Shown in pieces: positions 56,291 to 64,000 of a stretch of 64,000 bases of DNA (positions within the stretch are counted from its first letter, which is position 1; each line of letters begins with the position of its first letter). The position numbers and the translations under genes are program-made. The notes beneath the pieces are model-generated. The model was not told the origin of the DNA. It saw nothing but the letters and a program-made list of their open reading frames with translations, and did not search any database. This DNA comes from Sulfitobacter sp. SK011 (lineage in GTDB: Bacteria; Pseudomonadota; Alphaproteobacteria; Rhodobacterales; Rhodobacteraceae): positions 3,650,001 to 3,714,000 of the forward strand of contig NZ_CP025803.1 of NCBI RefSeq assembly GCF_003352065.1. Direction: 5' to 3'.

Positions 56291-56320
56291 AAAAGGCCGC
56301 AGCATGGGCTGCGGCCTTTT
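56291..56320. terminator. Terminator of tuf
   Basis: Perfect repeat aaaaggccgcagc / gctgcggcctttt with atgg loop; symmetric T/A runs allow termination on both strands. It ends rpsL-rpsG-fusA-tuf. Confidence 0.93.
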
Positions 56321-56362
56321 GATGTTTCAGATGCGGTTGCGTGCCCTGATGCGGGCCGCGGC

Positions 56363-57538
56363 TTACTCGGTGATTTTGGAAACCACGCCCGCACCCACGG
56401 TCCGGCCACCTTCGCGGATCGCAAAGCGCAGCCCGTCTTCCATCGCAATTGGTGCGATCAGTTCAACGTCGAACTGAAGGTTGTCGCCCGGCATCACCAT
56501 TTCTGTGCCCTCGGGCAGGTTCACGGTGCCGGTCACATCCGTTGTGCGGAAGTAGAACTGCGGACGGTAGTTGGCAAAGAACGGCGTGTGACGGCCACCC
56601 TCTTCCTTGGTCAGGATATACGCCTCGGCGGTGAACTTGGTGTGCGGGTTGACCGACTTTGGCTTACACAAAACCTGGCCACGCTCCACGCCTTCACGCT
56701 CGATGCCGCGCAGCAGCACGCCAACGTTGTCGCCTGCTTCACCACGATCCAGCAACTTGCGGAACATTTCAACGCCCGTGCAGGTCGTCTTTTTGGTGTC
56801 GCGGATGCCGACGATTTCAATCTCGTCGCCCACGTTGATCACGCCACGCTCGATCCGGCCGGTCACAACCGTACCACGACCAGAGATCGAGAACACGTCT
56901 TCAACCGGCATCAGGAACGGCTGATCCACGGCGCGTGCGGGGGTCGGGATAAACTCGTCCACAGCCTTCATCAGTGCACGGATCGAATTTTCACCGATCT
57001 CGGGGTCGCGGCCTTCCATGGCTGCCAGCGCAGAACCGGGGATCACCGGCATGTCGTCGCCAGGGTAATCGTACTTCGACAACAGCTCGCGGATTTCCAT
57101 TTCAACCAGTTCCAACAACTCTGCGTCGTCAACCTGATCAACCTTGTTCATGTAAACAACCATCGTCGGGATGCCCACCTGGCGGCCCAGCAGGATGTGC
57201 TCGCGGGTCTGTGGCATCGGGCCGTCGGCCGCGTTCACAACCAGGATCGCGCCGTCCATCTGTGCGGCACCGGTGATCATGTTCTTCACATAGTCGGCGT
57301 GGCCGGGGCAGTCGACGTGCGCATAGTGACGGTTTTCCGTCTCATATTCCACGTGTGCCGTCGAAATCGTGATCCCACGGGCTTTCTCTTCGGGCGCGCC
57401 ATCAATCTGGTCATACGCCTGAAAATCACCAAAATACTTGGTGATCGCCGCCGTCAGCGTCGTCTTGCCGTGGTCAACGTGACCAATCGTGCCAATGTTA
57501 ACATGTGGCTTATTACGTTCAAACTTTGCCTTACCCAT
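56363..57538 (-). CDS. tuf: Elongation factor Tu
   Basis: 391 residues, delivers aminoacyl-tRNA. G1 [11 protein letters not shown]3 [13 protein letters not shown]4 [13 protein letters not shown] NKVD, domain 2 and domain 3 intact with the [14 protein letters not shown] end. Separated from fusA by 89 bases containing two palindromes. Only one tuf copy falls inside the window; a second elsewhere is possible. Confidence 0.99.
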   Translation of the reverse strand: MGKAKFERNKPHVNIGTIGHVDHGKTTLTAAITKYFGDFQAYDQIDGAPEEKARGITISTAHVEYETENRHYAHVDCPGHADYVKNMITGAAQMDGAILVVNAADGPMPQTREHILLGRQVGIPTMVVYMNKVDQVDDAELLELVEMEIRELLSKYDYPGDDMPVIPGSALAAMEGRDPEIGENSIRALMKAVDEFIPTPARAVDQPFLMPVEDVFSISGRGTVVTGRIERGVINVGDEIEIVGIRDTKKTTCTGVEMFRKLLDRGEAGDNVGVLLRGIEREGVERGQVLCKPKSVNPHTKFTAEAYILTKEEGGRHTPFFANYRPQFYFRTTDVTGTVNLPEGTEMVMPGDNLQFDVELIAPIAMEDGLRFAIREGGRTVGAGVVSKITE

Positions 57539-57567
57539 GGGGAGGTCTCCTTGGTTTTGTGTTGGAT

Positions 57568-57620
57568 GGTGGGTCTGAAACCCACCCTACAGTTTGGGTA
57601 GGGCGGGGTTATGCCCCGCC
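57568..57620 (-). repeat. Pair of palindromes in the fusA/tuf gap
   Basis: ggtgggt / acccacc (57568-57586) followed by ccctac and then ggcgggg / ccccgcc (57602-57620). Same GGTGGG-CCCTA idiom as in the other gaps of the cluster. Confidence 0.8.
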
Positions 57621-57627
57621 ATCCCGG

Positions 57628-59754
57628 TTATGCAAATTTGGCCTGAATCTCGTCAGAGATGTTCTGTGGTACAGCTTCATAATGGTCGAACTGCATGGAG
57701 AAGTTCGCCCGTCCCGATGACATCGACCGCAGGGTGTTGATGTAACCGAACATGTTGGCCAGAGGCACGAATGCGTCGATTGCAATCGCGTTACCGCGTG
57801 TGTCCTGACCCTGAACCTGACCGCGACGTGAGGTCAGATCGCCGATGATGCCGCCGGTATATTCTTCCGGTGTGACAACTTCGACTTTCATGATCGGTTC
57901 CAGCATCTTGGCACCCGCTTTGCGCATGCCTTCGCGCATACCCATACGGGCCGCGATTTCAAACGCCAGAACGGAGCTGTCCACGTCGTGGTACTTGCCT
58001 TCGATCAGCGCCACCTTGAAGTCGATGACCGGGAAGCCCGCCAATGGACCGGAATCCATAACGGATTTGATACCCTTTTCGACGCCCGGAATATATTCCT
58101 TGGGCACCGACCCACCAACAACGCGCGACTCGAAAGAATACCCTTCGCCCGGCTCTGTTGGCATCAGGATCATCTTCACTTCCGCGAACTGACCAGAACC
58201 ACCCGACTGCTTCTTGTGGGTATAAACCACCTCAGCTTCACGAGAGATCGTTTCACGATACGCAACCTGTGGGGCACCAATGTTGGCCTCCACTTTGAAT
58301 TCGCGCTTCAGACGGTCCACGAGGATGTCCAGGTGCAATTCGCCCATGCCCTTCATGATGGTCTGACCGGATTCCAGATCAGTTTCCACACGGAAGGATG
58401 GGTCTTCGGCTGCGAGACGTGCCAGACCTGCTGACATCTTCTCCTGGTCGGCTTTGGTCTTTGGCTCAACCGCAATCTCGATCACCGGATCGGGGAACGT
58501 CATCGTTTCCAGAACCACCGGATCAGACGGATCACACAGGGTATCCCCTGTTGTGGTGTCTTTCAGACCTGCAAGCGCGATGATGTCACCGGCCCATGCT
58601 TCTTCGATCTCTTCACGGTTGATCGAGTGCATCATCATCATACGACCGACGCGCTCTTTCTTGCCTTTGGTCGAGTTCAGCAGGTTGTCGCCTTTCTTGA
58701 GCTTACCCGAATAGACGCGGGTAAAGGTCAGAGAGCCGACAAAGGGGTCGTTCATGATTTTGAACGCAAGACCAGAGAACGCCATATTGTCATCGGCGCG
58801 GCGCGGGATGTCGCGCGTTTCTGTCTCATCACCAGGTTTGAAACCCATATAATCAACAACGTCCAGCGGGCTGGGCAGATAGTCGATCACAGCATTGAGC
58901 AAAGGCTGAACACCCTTGTTCTTGAACGCGGAGCCACACAGTACCGGAATGAACTTGATGGCCAGCGTGCCTTTGCGGATCAGTTTGCGCAGGGTATCGA
59001 CGTCCGGCTCGGCACCGTCCATCAGATAGTTTTCCATCGCTTCATCGTCCATCTCGACCGCTGTTTCGATGAGATGCGCACGCCATTCGTCTGCTGTGGC
59101 CTTCAGGCTGTCACGGATCGGCTTTTTGACCCAGCTTGCGCCCAGATCTTCGCCTTCCCAGACCCATTCTTCCATGGTGACAAGATCGACCATGCCTTCC
59201 AGTTCGGTTTCAGCACCGATTGGAATTTGGATCGGCGCAGGCGTGGCACCTGTGCGGTCTTTGATCATCTTGACGCAGTTGAAGAAATCAGCGCCGATCT
59301 TGTCCATTTTGTTTACGAACACGATGCGCGGCACTTTGTACCGGTCGGCCTGACGCCAAACGGTTTCTGTCTGCGGCTCAACACCGGCGTTGGCGTCCAG
59401 AACAGCAACCGCGCCGTCAAGAACAGCCAAGGACCGTTCAACTTCGATGGTAAAGTCAACGTGACCGGGCGTGTCGATGATGTTCATGCGGTATTTGGTG
59501 TCAGATGTGCCGTCTGATGTCGGCTCTTCCTGACGCTGCCAGAACGTGGTTGTCGCAGCGGATGTAATGGTGATCCCGCGTTCCTGTTCCTGCTCCATCC
59601 AGTCCATCGTTGCGGCACCATCATGGACCTCGCCGATGTTGTGGGATTTGCCTGTGTAAAACAGGATGCGTTCGGAACATGTGGTCTTGCCGGCATCAAT
59701 GTGAGCCATGATGCCAAAGTTGCGGTAGCGTTGGAGCGGATAGTCGCGTGCCAT
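57628..59754 (-). CDS. fusA: Elongation factor G
   Basis: 708 residues, the translocase GTPase. G1 AHIDAGKTT, switch region with [21 protein letters not shown]3 [10 protein letters not shown]4 [10 protein letters not shown]; domains II-V continue to the [20 protein letters not shown] end. No sign of the EF-G2 or recycling paralogue features. Between rpsG and tuf. Confidence 0.99.
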   Translation of the reverse strand: MARDYPLQRYRNFGIMAHIDAGKTTCSERILFYTGKSHNIGEVHDGAATMDWMEQEQERGITITSAATTTFWQRQEEPTSDGTSDTKYRMNIIDTPGHVDFTIEVERSLAVLDGAVAVLDANAGVEPQTETVWRQADRYKVPRIVFVNKMDKIGADFFNCVKMIKDRTGATPAPIQIPIGAETELEGMVDLVTMEEWVWEGEDLGASWVKKPIRDSLKATADEWRAHLIETAVEMDDEAMENYLMDGAEPDVDTLRKLIRKGTLAIKFIPVLCGSAFKNKGVQPLLNAVIDYLPSPLDVVDYMGFKPGDETETRDIPRRADDNMAFSGLAFKIMNDPFVGSLTFTRVYSGKLKKGDNLLNSTKGKKERVGRMMMMHSINREEIEEAWAGDIIALAGLKDTTTGDTLCDPSDPVVLETMTFPDPVIEIAVEPKTKADQEKMSAGLARLAAEDPSFRVETDLESGQTIMKGMGELHLDILVDRLKREFKVEANIGAPQVAYRETISREAEVVYTHKKQSGGSGQFAEVKMILMPTEPGEGYSFESRVVGGSVPKEYIPGVEKGIKSVMDSGPLAGFPVIDFKVALIEGKYHDVDSSVLAFEIAARMGMREGMRKAGAKMLEPIMKVEVVTPEEYTGGIIGDLTSRRGQVQGQDTRGNAIAIDAFVPLANMFGYINTLRSMSSGRANFSMQFDHYEAVPQNISDEIQAKFA

Positions 59755-59788
59755 GGGAAAGCTTCCTCAGGAGTGTCTGAAAAGGTGT

Positions 59789-59831
59789 GTTGCGCCCCGA
59801 ACGGGCGCAACGTCGTCGGGATACCCCGACG
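59789..59831 (-). repeat. Two palindromes in the rpsG/fusA gap
   Basis: gttgcgccc / gggcgcaac (59789-59811) and cgtcggg / cccgacg (59814-59831) lie back to back in the 80-base gap. Likely intercistronic RNA structures. Confidence 0.7.
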
Positions 59832-59834
59832 TGA

Positions 59835-60347
<513 letters not shown>

Positions 60348-60365
60348 TTACGTGTCGGATGGTAA

Positions 60366-60384
60366 GGTGGGGGCATCCCCCACC
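60366..60384 (-). repeat. Palindrome in the rpsL/rpsG gap
   Basis: ggtggggg / cccccacc with a cat loop; another member of the GGTGGG family in this cluster. Confidence 0.75.
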
Positions 60385-60392
60385 CATGGCGA

Positions 60393-60764
60393 TTACTTCG
60401 GACGCTTGGCACCGTATTTGGAACGGCGCTGTTTGCGGTCTTTCACGCCTTGCGTATCCAGAACACCGCGCAGGATGTGGTAACGCACACCGGGAAGGTC
60501 TTTTACGCGACCGCCACGGATCAGAACCACAGAGTGCTCCTGAAGGTTGTGGCTTTCACCCGGGATATAGCTGATGACCTCAAAACCGTTTGTCAGGCGC
60601 ACTTTGGCAACCTTACGCATGGCAGAGTTCGGCTTTTTCGGTGTCGTTGTATAGACGCGCGTACATACGCCACGTTTTTGCGGACACTGCTCAAGGTGCT
60701 GTGACTTCGAGCGTTTGATTTTCGGCTGGCGCGGTTTGCGGATCAGCTGTTGGATCGTTGGCAT
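60393..60764 (-). CDS. rpsL: 30S ribosomal protein S12
   Basis: 123 residues from ATG 60764 ([20 protein letters not shown]). The decoding-centre loops [20 protein letters not shown] and [19 protein letters not shown] keep the lysines whose change gives streptomycin resistance elsewhere, so the wild-type form is present. A longer in-frame reading to 60923 is not supported. Promoter at 60996-61024. Confidence 0.98.
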   Translation of the reverse strand: MPTIQQLIRKPRQPKIKRSKSQHLEQCPQKRGVCTRVYTTTPKKPNSAMRKVAKVRLTNGFEVISYIPGESHNLQEHSVVLIRGGRVKDLPGVRYHILRGVLDTQGVKDRKQRRSKYGAKRPK

Positions 60765-60995
60765 TCCGGTTTTATCCCCGTTTAGCTTCACATTTGATAC
60801 ATGGAGGTCACACCCCCATGCGGTTTCGATTTCGGTGCTTTGCGTTACACAAAGCAAAAACACCGCCACGTTCCCGTACCGAGGAAAACGAGGCAGTGGG
60901 GCTACAGAGGACCGGGTCAGCATTAGACCGGATCGTGACCACTTAAGTTATGATGTCGGACCTGCAAGCATGAACCTGCTCCCGAGATATGCGGG

Positions 60996-61024
60996 CGTAT
61001 AGGGGGTTGGCGGCGGGGTGTCAA
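60996..61024 (-). promoter_or_regulatory. Promoter of rpsL-rpsG-fusA-tuf
   Basis: Minus-strand TTGACA (61024-61019), 17 bases with the C-rich end, TATACG (61001-60996): the best consensus match in the cluster. It gives a leader of about 220 bases before rpsL. Confidence 0.82.
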
Positions 61025-61161
61025 CAGCACCAGCCAGATGTTCGCGCCTCCCCCGCCCGCGCGAGGTTTTGCGGGCATTGAACCTTGCCTACGGATGCCC
61101 ATGCCTTACATATTTGCGCTGATATGGACAGCCCACCAAGGCCAGACAAGGATCATGCGTC

Positions 61162-61968
61162 ATGCAAGCCATCGGATTATGCCGATTTTCCTATCCGGCC
61201 ATCGGTGGCTTTCAGGTTGAACATGACAGCATCGAGGAAAGAATCGCGTATCTTTATGGGGAGCATCGCCTCAACGAACGGTTTCAGCTTTTCGAAACGG
61301 TTGCTCTGCCGGGCCTCAAGGCGCAGACCGATCCAAATTTCAGCCTGATCATTGTGATTGGCGACCAGTTTCCGGCGCGGCACGAAAAACGGCTTGAGGA
61401 TTTGATTGCGGACTTTCCCCAGGCGCTGATCCACAGGGAACCACCGCGCAATCAGCGTGAGGTGATGAAAGAGATCCTGAATGAGGCGCGGCTTGATCCA
61501 ACTGACCCCTGCCTGCAATTTCGCTTTGACGATGACGATGCGGTGTCCGTGGATTTCGTTGAAAAACTGCGCAAGGCAACGCGGGATTGTGCGCCGCTGC
61601 TCAAGCAACACAAGACCGTCGCGCTTGATTGGAACATGGGATACGTCGCTGAATTTGGCGCGCGGGGCATCCGCGCGGCTCAGACTTTTCGGCAGTTCTA
61701 TACCGCCGCTTTGGGCATGTATGTCAAAGGCAATTGTCCCCTGACCATCATGAATTTCGCCCATGACAAAATCCCAAGGTTCATGCCCGCGGTTTGTTTT
61801 TCTGACCCGCCCATGTGGGTGCGCAGCCACAACACATCAAACGATTCACGGCAAAATCAGGTACCGAATACCGCTCTGTCAACGCTGACTGCTGACGAGG
61901 AAACCCTGTTCCGCGATCGCTTTGCCATCGACATTGGCCATGTGCGGCAGGTGTTTTCAGCGCGTTGA
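61162..61968 (+). CDS. Putative rhamnosyl transferase family (PF11316) glycosyltransferase
   Basis: 268 residues of the putative rhamnosyltransferase family. The N-terminal CRFSYPAIGGFQVEHDSIEE, the LFETVALPGLKAQTDPNFSL strand-helix pair and the DxD-type FRFDDDDAVSVDFV (nucleotide-sugar and metal site) are typical. No membrane segment. Donor and acceptor are unknown. It is convergent with the transporter and paralogous to the gene at 62849, with which it shares the RLNERF/RLDRRF and DDDDA motifs. Confidence 0.85.
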   Translation: MQAIGLCRFSYPAIGGFQVEHDSIEERIAYLYGEHRLNERFQLFETVALPGLKAQTDPNFSLIIVIGDQFPARHEKRLEDLIADFPQALIHREPPRNQREVMKEILNEARLDPTDPCLQFRFDDDDAVSVDFVEKLRKATRDCAPLLKQHKTVALDWNMGYVAEFGARGIRAAQTFRQFYTAALGMYVKGNCPLTIMNFAHDKIPRFMPAVCFSDPPMWVRSHNTSNDSRQNQVPNTALSTLTADEETLFRDRFAIDIGHVRQVFSAR

Positions 61969-61978
61969 AACCTTGGGT

Positions 61979-62848
61979 TCACGGGGATGGTGAAACCCTG
62001 CGTTCTCGGTAGAGTGTGAAGATGCCTGTCACCACCACGATGAACGCCCCCGTCAGAGTCAGCCAGCCCGGCCAGTCACCAAACACAAACCACCCCAAGA
62101 GCAACGCCCAGATCAGTCCGGTATAGCGGAAAGGTGCGACAAACGACACATCCCCGACCCGCATCACCTGAATGGAAAAGAAATAGCCACCCAAAACAAA
62201 GACCGACGCACCGGCGATCATCAGCCCCAGATCACGCGTGATCGGCACCCATGGGTCGCTGAGCGATGCAAGTCCCGCAGCGATGGTGATGGAACCGGCA
62301 GTCACAAGCGTCACCGTCATCGACGGGACCCCCTTTGACAATTGCCGGGTCGCCAGATCGCGCACCGTCACACAAACCACCGCGATCAGCGCATAAATGG
62401 ACCAGATATTGAACCCAGCCGCCCCCGGTTTGACAATCATCATCACGCCACAAAAACCGATCAGAATGGCCAGCATCCGCCGCCACCCCACCGCCTCGCG
62501 CAGCACCAGCGCAGACGCCAGCGTAACAGACAACGGTAGCACCTGCAAAATCGCCGTGACATTGCCCAATGGCATGTTGAGCAGCGCCGACAAAAAGAAA
62601 TACGCCGCGCCAATTTCGGCCCCGCAGCGCAGCGCGATAAAGCCCCAATCGCGCTGTGCGACGTTCAGGTGCATTGGACCAAGCCGCCCTTTGGAAACAA
62701 GGATCAGCGCGGTGGTCAAAAGCCCCCGCAAAAAGATCAGCTGAAACAGCGGAACTGCACCGTCGGTCAGTTTGATCAATGTATCATTCAGCGTGAAACT
62801 GGCCATCGACGCCATCATCAACAATGCGCCGATCATATTGGGGGACAT
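61979..62848 (-). CDS. EamA/DMT-family transporter
   Basis: 289-residue inner-membrane protein with ten hydrophobic segments and two EamA repeats (FLRGLLTTALILVSKGRLGP and VGDVSFVAPFRYTGLIWALL). Exports or imports small molecules or metabolites in other members; substrate not predictable. The ATG follows the stop of the upstream glycosyltransferase without a gap, which suggests a shared transcript and possibly a linked role. Confidence 0.9.
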   Translation of the reverse strand: MSPNMIGALLMMASMASFTLNDTLIKLTDGAVPLFQLIFLRGLLTTALILVSKGRLGPMHLNVAQRDWGFIALRCGAEIGAAYFFLSALLNMPLGNVTAILQVLPLSVTLASALVLREAVGWRRMLAILIGFCGVMMIVKPGAAGFNIWSIYALIAVVCVTVRDLATRQLSKGVPSMTVTLVTAGSITIAAGLASLSDPWVPITRDLGLMIAGASVFVLGGYFFSIQVMRVGDVSFVAPFRYTGLIWALLLGWFVFGDWPGWLTLTGAFIVVVTGIFTLYRERRVSPSP

Positions 62849-63664
62849 CTACAGTGCCTTTAATTCATCAAGGGTTCGCCCAAAGCCAACACGCAAAACC
62901 CGGGCAATCTCGCGACGGCCCAGATCCCCTTGGCGACCTGTGGGTGCCGCCCCGGAATCATTGTCCATGTGCACAGAACGGATGAACATAGGGCGCTCAA
63001 CCTCTGTCATGCAATCGTAATATTCACCCAGCTTGCGGTGGTTACGTCGAAACACATTTACCGGGTCGCCAACAGGTGCCACCAGCGCAAGGCCAACCCC
63101 AAGCGGGGTCTTTTCATACCATTCCGATATCGGCACGTCCTTGTTGCCAATATCAAGGTAGAACCCTCTGTTGAACGCGATGGCGAAGGGCGTGTTGGGG
63201 TCGCGCAAAGACAACAACGACCCGGCGATTTTCCCAATGCGTTTGGTGGTGACACGGTGCATTGCATCGTCATCGTCCAACCGGAATGTTGCTGTGTGCG
63301 TGGCGTCCGGCTCGTCTTTGATGGCGCCATAGGCATGCCGGATGGCGTTGAAATGGACCAGGGGCGGCAACGATATGATCTGAACTTGCGGCACATCTTT
63401 GACCAGATTTTCCAGACGGTCACGCGCGGCATCTGGCAAGCTGTCCCCGATCAAGACCCCAACTTTGAAATCTGAGTTGCGCTGTCGTTTGATCGAATGA
63501 AGCGCCAGTTGTTCAAACATGCGAAACCGACGATCCAGTCGTGCAGGATCATACAAGATTTCGCGCACGGCATCCTGGCCCTGCTCTGACATGGCAAAAC
63601 CACCTTCGGACAGGTACGAGAAACGAACCAGTCCCTTAATCTGCACCTTATAGCGCGCTGCCAT
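62849..63664 (-). CDS. Putative rhamnosyl transferase family (PF11316) glycosyltransferase, second copy
   Basis: 271 residues, same family as the gene at 61162: GLVRFSYLSEGGFAMSEQGQ, RLDRRFRMFEQLALHSIKRQ and the DxD motif TFRLDDDDAMHRV. It is adjacent to the EamA gene and on its strand. Sequence identity between the copies is moderate at best (visible only in motifs), so they probably have different acceptors. Upstream lies the rpoC terminator. Confidence 0.85.
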   Translation of the reverse strand: MAARYKVQIKGLVRFSYLSEGGFAMSEQGQDAVREILYDPARLDRRFRMFEQLALHSIKRQRNSDFKVGVLIGDSLPDAARDRLENLVKDVPQVQIISLPPLVHFNAIRHAYGAIKDEPDATHTATFRLDDDDAMHRVTTKRIGKIAGSLLSLRDPNTPFAIAFNRGFYLDIGNKDVPISEWYEKTPLGVGLALVAPVGDPVNVFRRNHRKLGEYYDCMTEVERPMFIRSVHMDNDSGAAPTGRQGDLGRREIARVLRVGFGRTLDELKAL

Positions 63665-63708
63665 GCCTCTGCCCCGGTTATTCTGAGCAGCATATTAGCT
63701 GGCAGAGG

Positions 63709-63748
63709 TAAAAAAAAGGCCCCCAAACGCATCTGCGATGGGAGCCTT
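63709..63748 (-). terminator. Terminator of rpoC
   Basis: Minus strand: 10-bp stem AAGGCTCCCA / TGGGGGCCTT (one G-U pair), 13-base loop, then eight T residues. It ends the rpoBC transcript and isolates the glycosyltransferase genes. Confidence 0.92.
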
Positions 63749-63772
63749 GTCGAATTTGGGACTAGTCAGCGA

Positions 63773-64000
63773 TCAATCGCGGCTTTCTTCATCAATGATA
63801 ACAGTGTCAAACACGTCACCACCGACCAAATCATCGTTTACCGGAGCTGCCAAACGGGCGGCTGCCTCGGCTTCTTCGCGGCGGGCTTCGATCACGACGT
63901 TGTCGCGGTCCGCTGCAACCTTGCGCATTTGCATGGTCGCACCGCCCGTACCCGCCGGGATCAGACGACCCACGATGACGTTCTCTTTGAGACCAACCAG
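63773..64000 (-). CDS. rpoC: RNA polymerase beta' subunit, C-terminal end (partial)
   Basis: The last 75 codons are present up to the window edge: [20 protein letters not shown] followed by an acidic, repetitive tail with [16 protein letters not shown] and ending in [11 protein letters not shown]. This is the standard C-terminus of beta' in Rhodobacterales, about 40 residues longer than the catalytic core. The rest lies outside the window. rpsL follows 2.5 kb downstream, behind the glycosyltransferase genes. Confidence 0.95.
   Translation of the reverse strand: MVGLKENVIVGRLIPAGTGGATMQMRKVAADRDNVVIEARREEAEAAARLAAPVNDDLVGGDVFDTVIIDEESRD

Noticed and set aside
56243..57601. A 452-codon frame opposite tuf
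   Set aside because: Antisense shadow of the highly biased tuf codons; a known artefact.
58627..59517. A 296-codon plus-strand frame inside fusA
   Set aside because: Antisense shadow of fusA without a ribosome site.

Overview
The window looks like a chromosomal segment of an alphaproteobacterium of the order Rhodobacterales, probably the Roseobacter group. Evidence: a BztABCD-type amino-acid transporter, an ATP12-type F1-ATPase chaperone, short zinc-free L36, a DinB with an N-terminal zinc ribbon, Roseobacter-type DUF5765 and DUF6636 proteins, and moderately high GC with CTTGAAA-type heat-shock and TTGNCN-N17-TATANC housekeeping promoters. No replicon origin, prophage or CRISPR array is visible.

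Layout. 1-9.7 kb holds housekeeping genes: msrP, a DUF302 protein, a fasciclin protein, clpB behind a sigma32-like promoter, pyrF, a Nudix hydrolase divergent from dinB, an N-formylglutamate amidohydrolase and tRNA-Val. 9.7-11.5 kb has rpmJ, a GNAT acetyltransferase, a scarred stretch with an IS3-type transposase fragment, and tRNA-Arg. 11.5-15.2 kb is a three-gene reverse operon: TVP38-like membrane protein, flavin disulfide-reductase relative and sensor kinase. 15.4-24.8 kb is the rpmH-rnpA-yidD-yidC-yihA-argB segment with ttcA and an EAL protein placed between. 24.8-29.3 kb is the bztABCD transporter. 29.5-35.1 kb is a reverse run atp12, HAD phosphatase, RluA-type synthase, crcB, rarA and a Do-like protease.

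35.1-64 kb is the str-S10-spc-alpha ribosomal supercluster, read on the minus strand from rpoC (window edge) through rpsL-rpsG-fusA-tuf, rpsJ-rplC-rplD-rplW, rplB-rpsS-rplV-rpsC-rplP, rpmC to rpmD, rplO-secY-adk and rpsM-rpsK-rpoA-rplQ. It is cut at several places by unrelated genes: a pair of PF11316-type glycosyltransferases around an EamA transporter (rpoC/rpsL), an exported protein (tuf/rpsJ), cspA plus a DUF5765 protein (rplW/rplB), DUF6636 plus a TIGR02466 oxygenase plus a decayed Doc module (rplP/rpmC), and a divergent defence-like gene (rpmD/rplO). After nearly every cut I can read a new promoter with an exactly 17-base spacer, and before several cuts a terminator. The ancestral long operon therefore appears re-wired into at least six units.

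The most novel candidate is the gene at 40721-41626. It sits antisense inside the spc operon, is visibly AT-richer, and combines an N-terminal domain that resembles those of some abortive-infection proteins with a glycine-rich C-terminal membrane segment. Its role in defence is inference.
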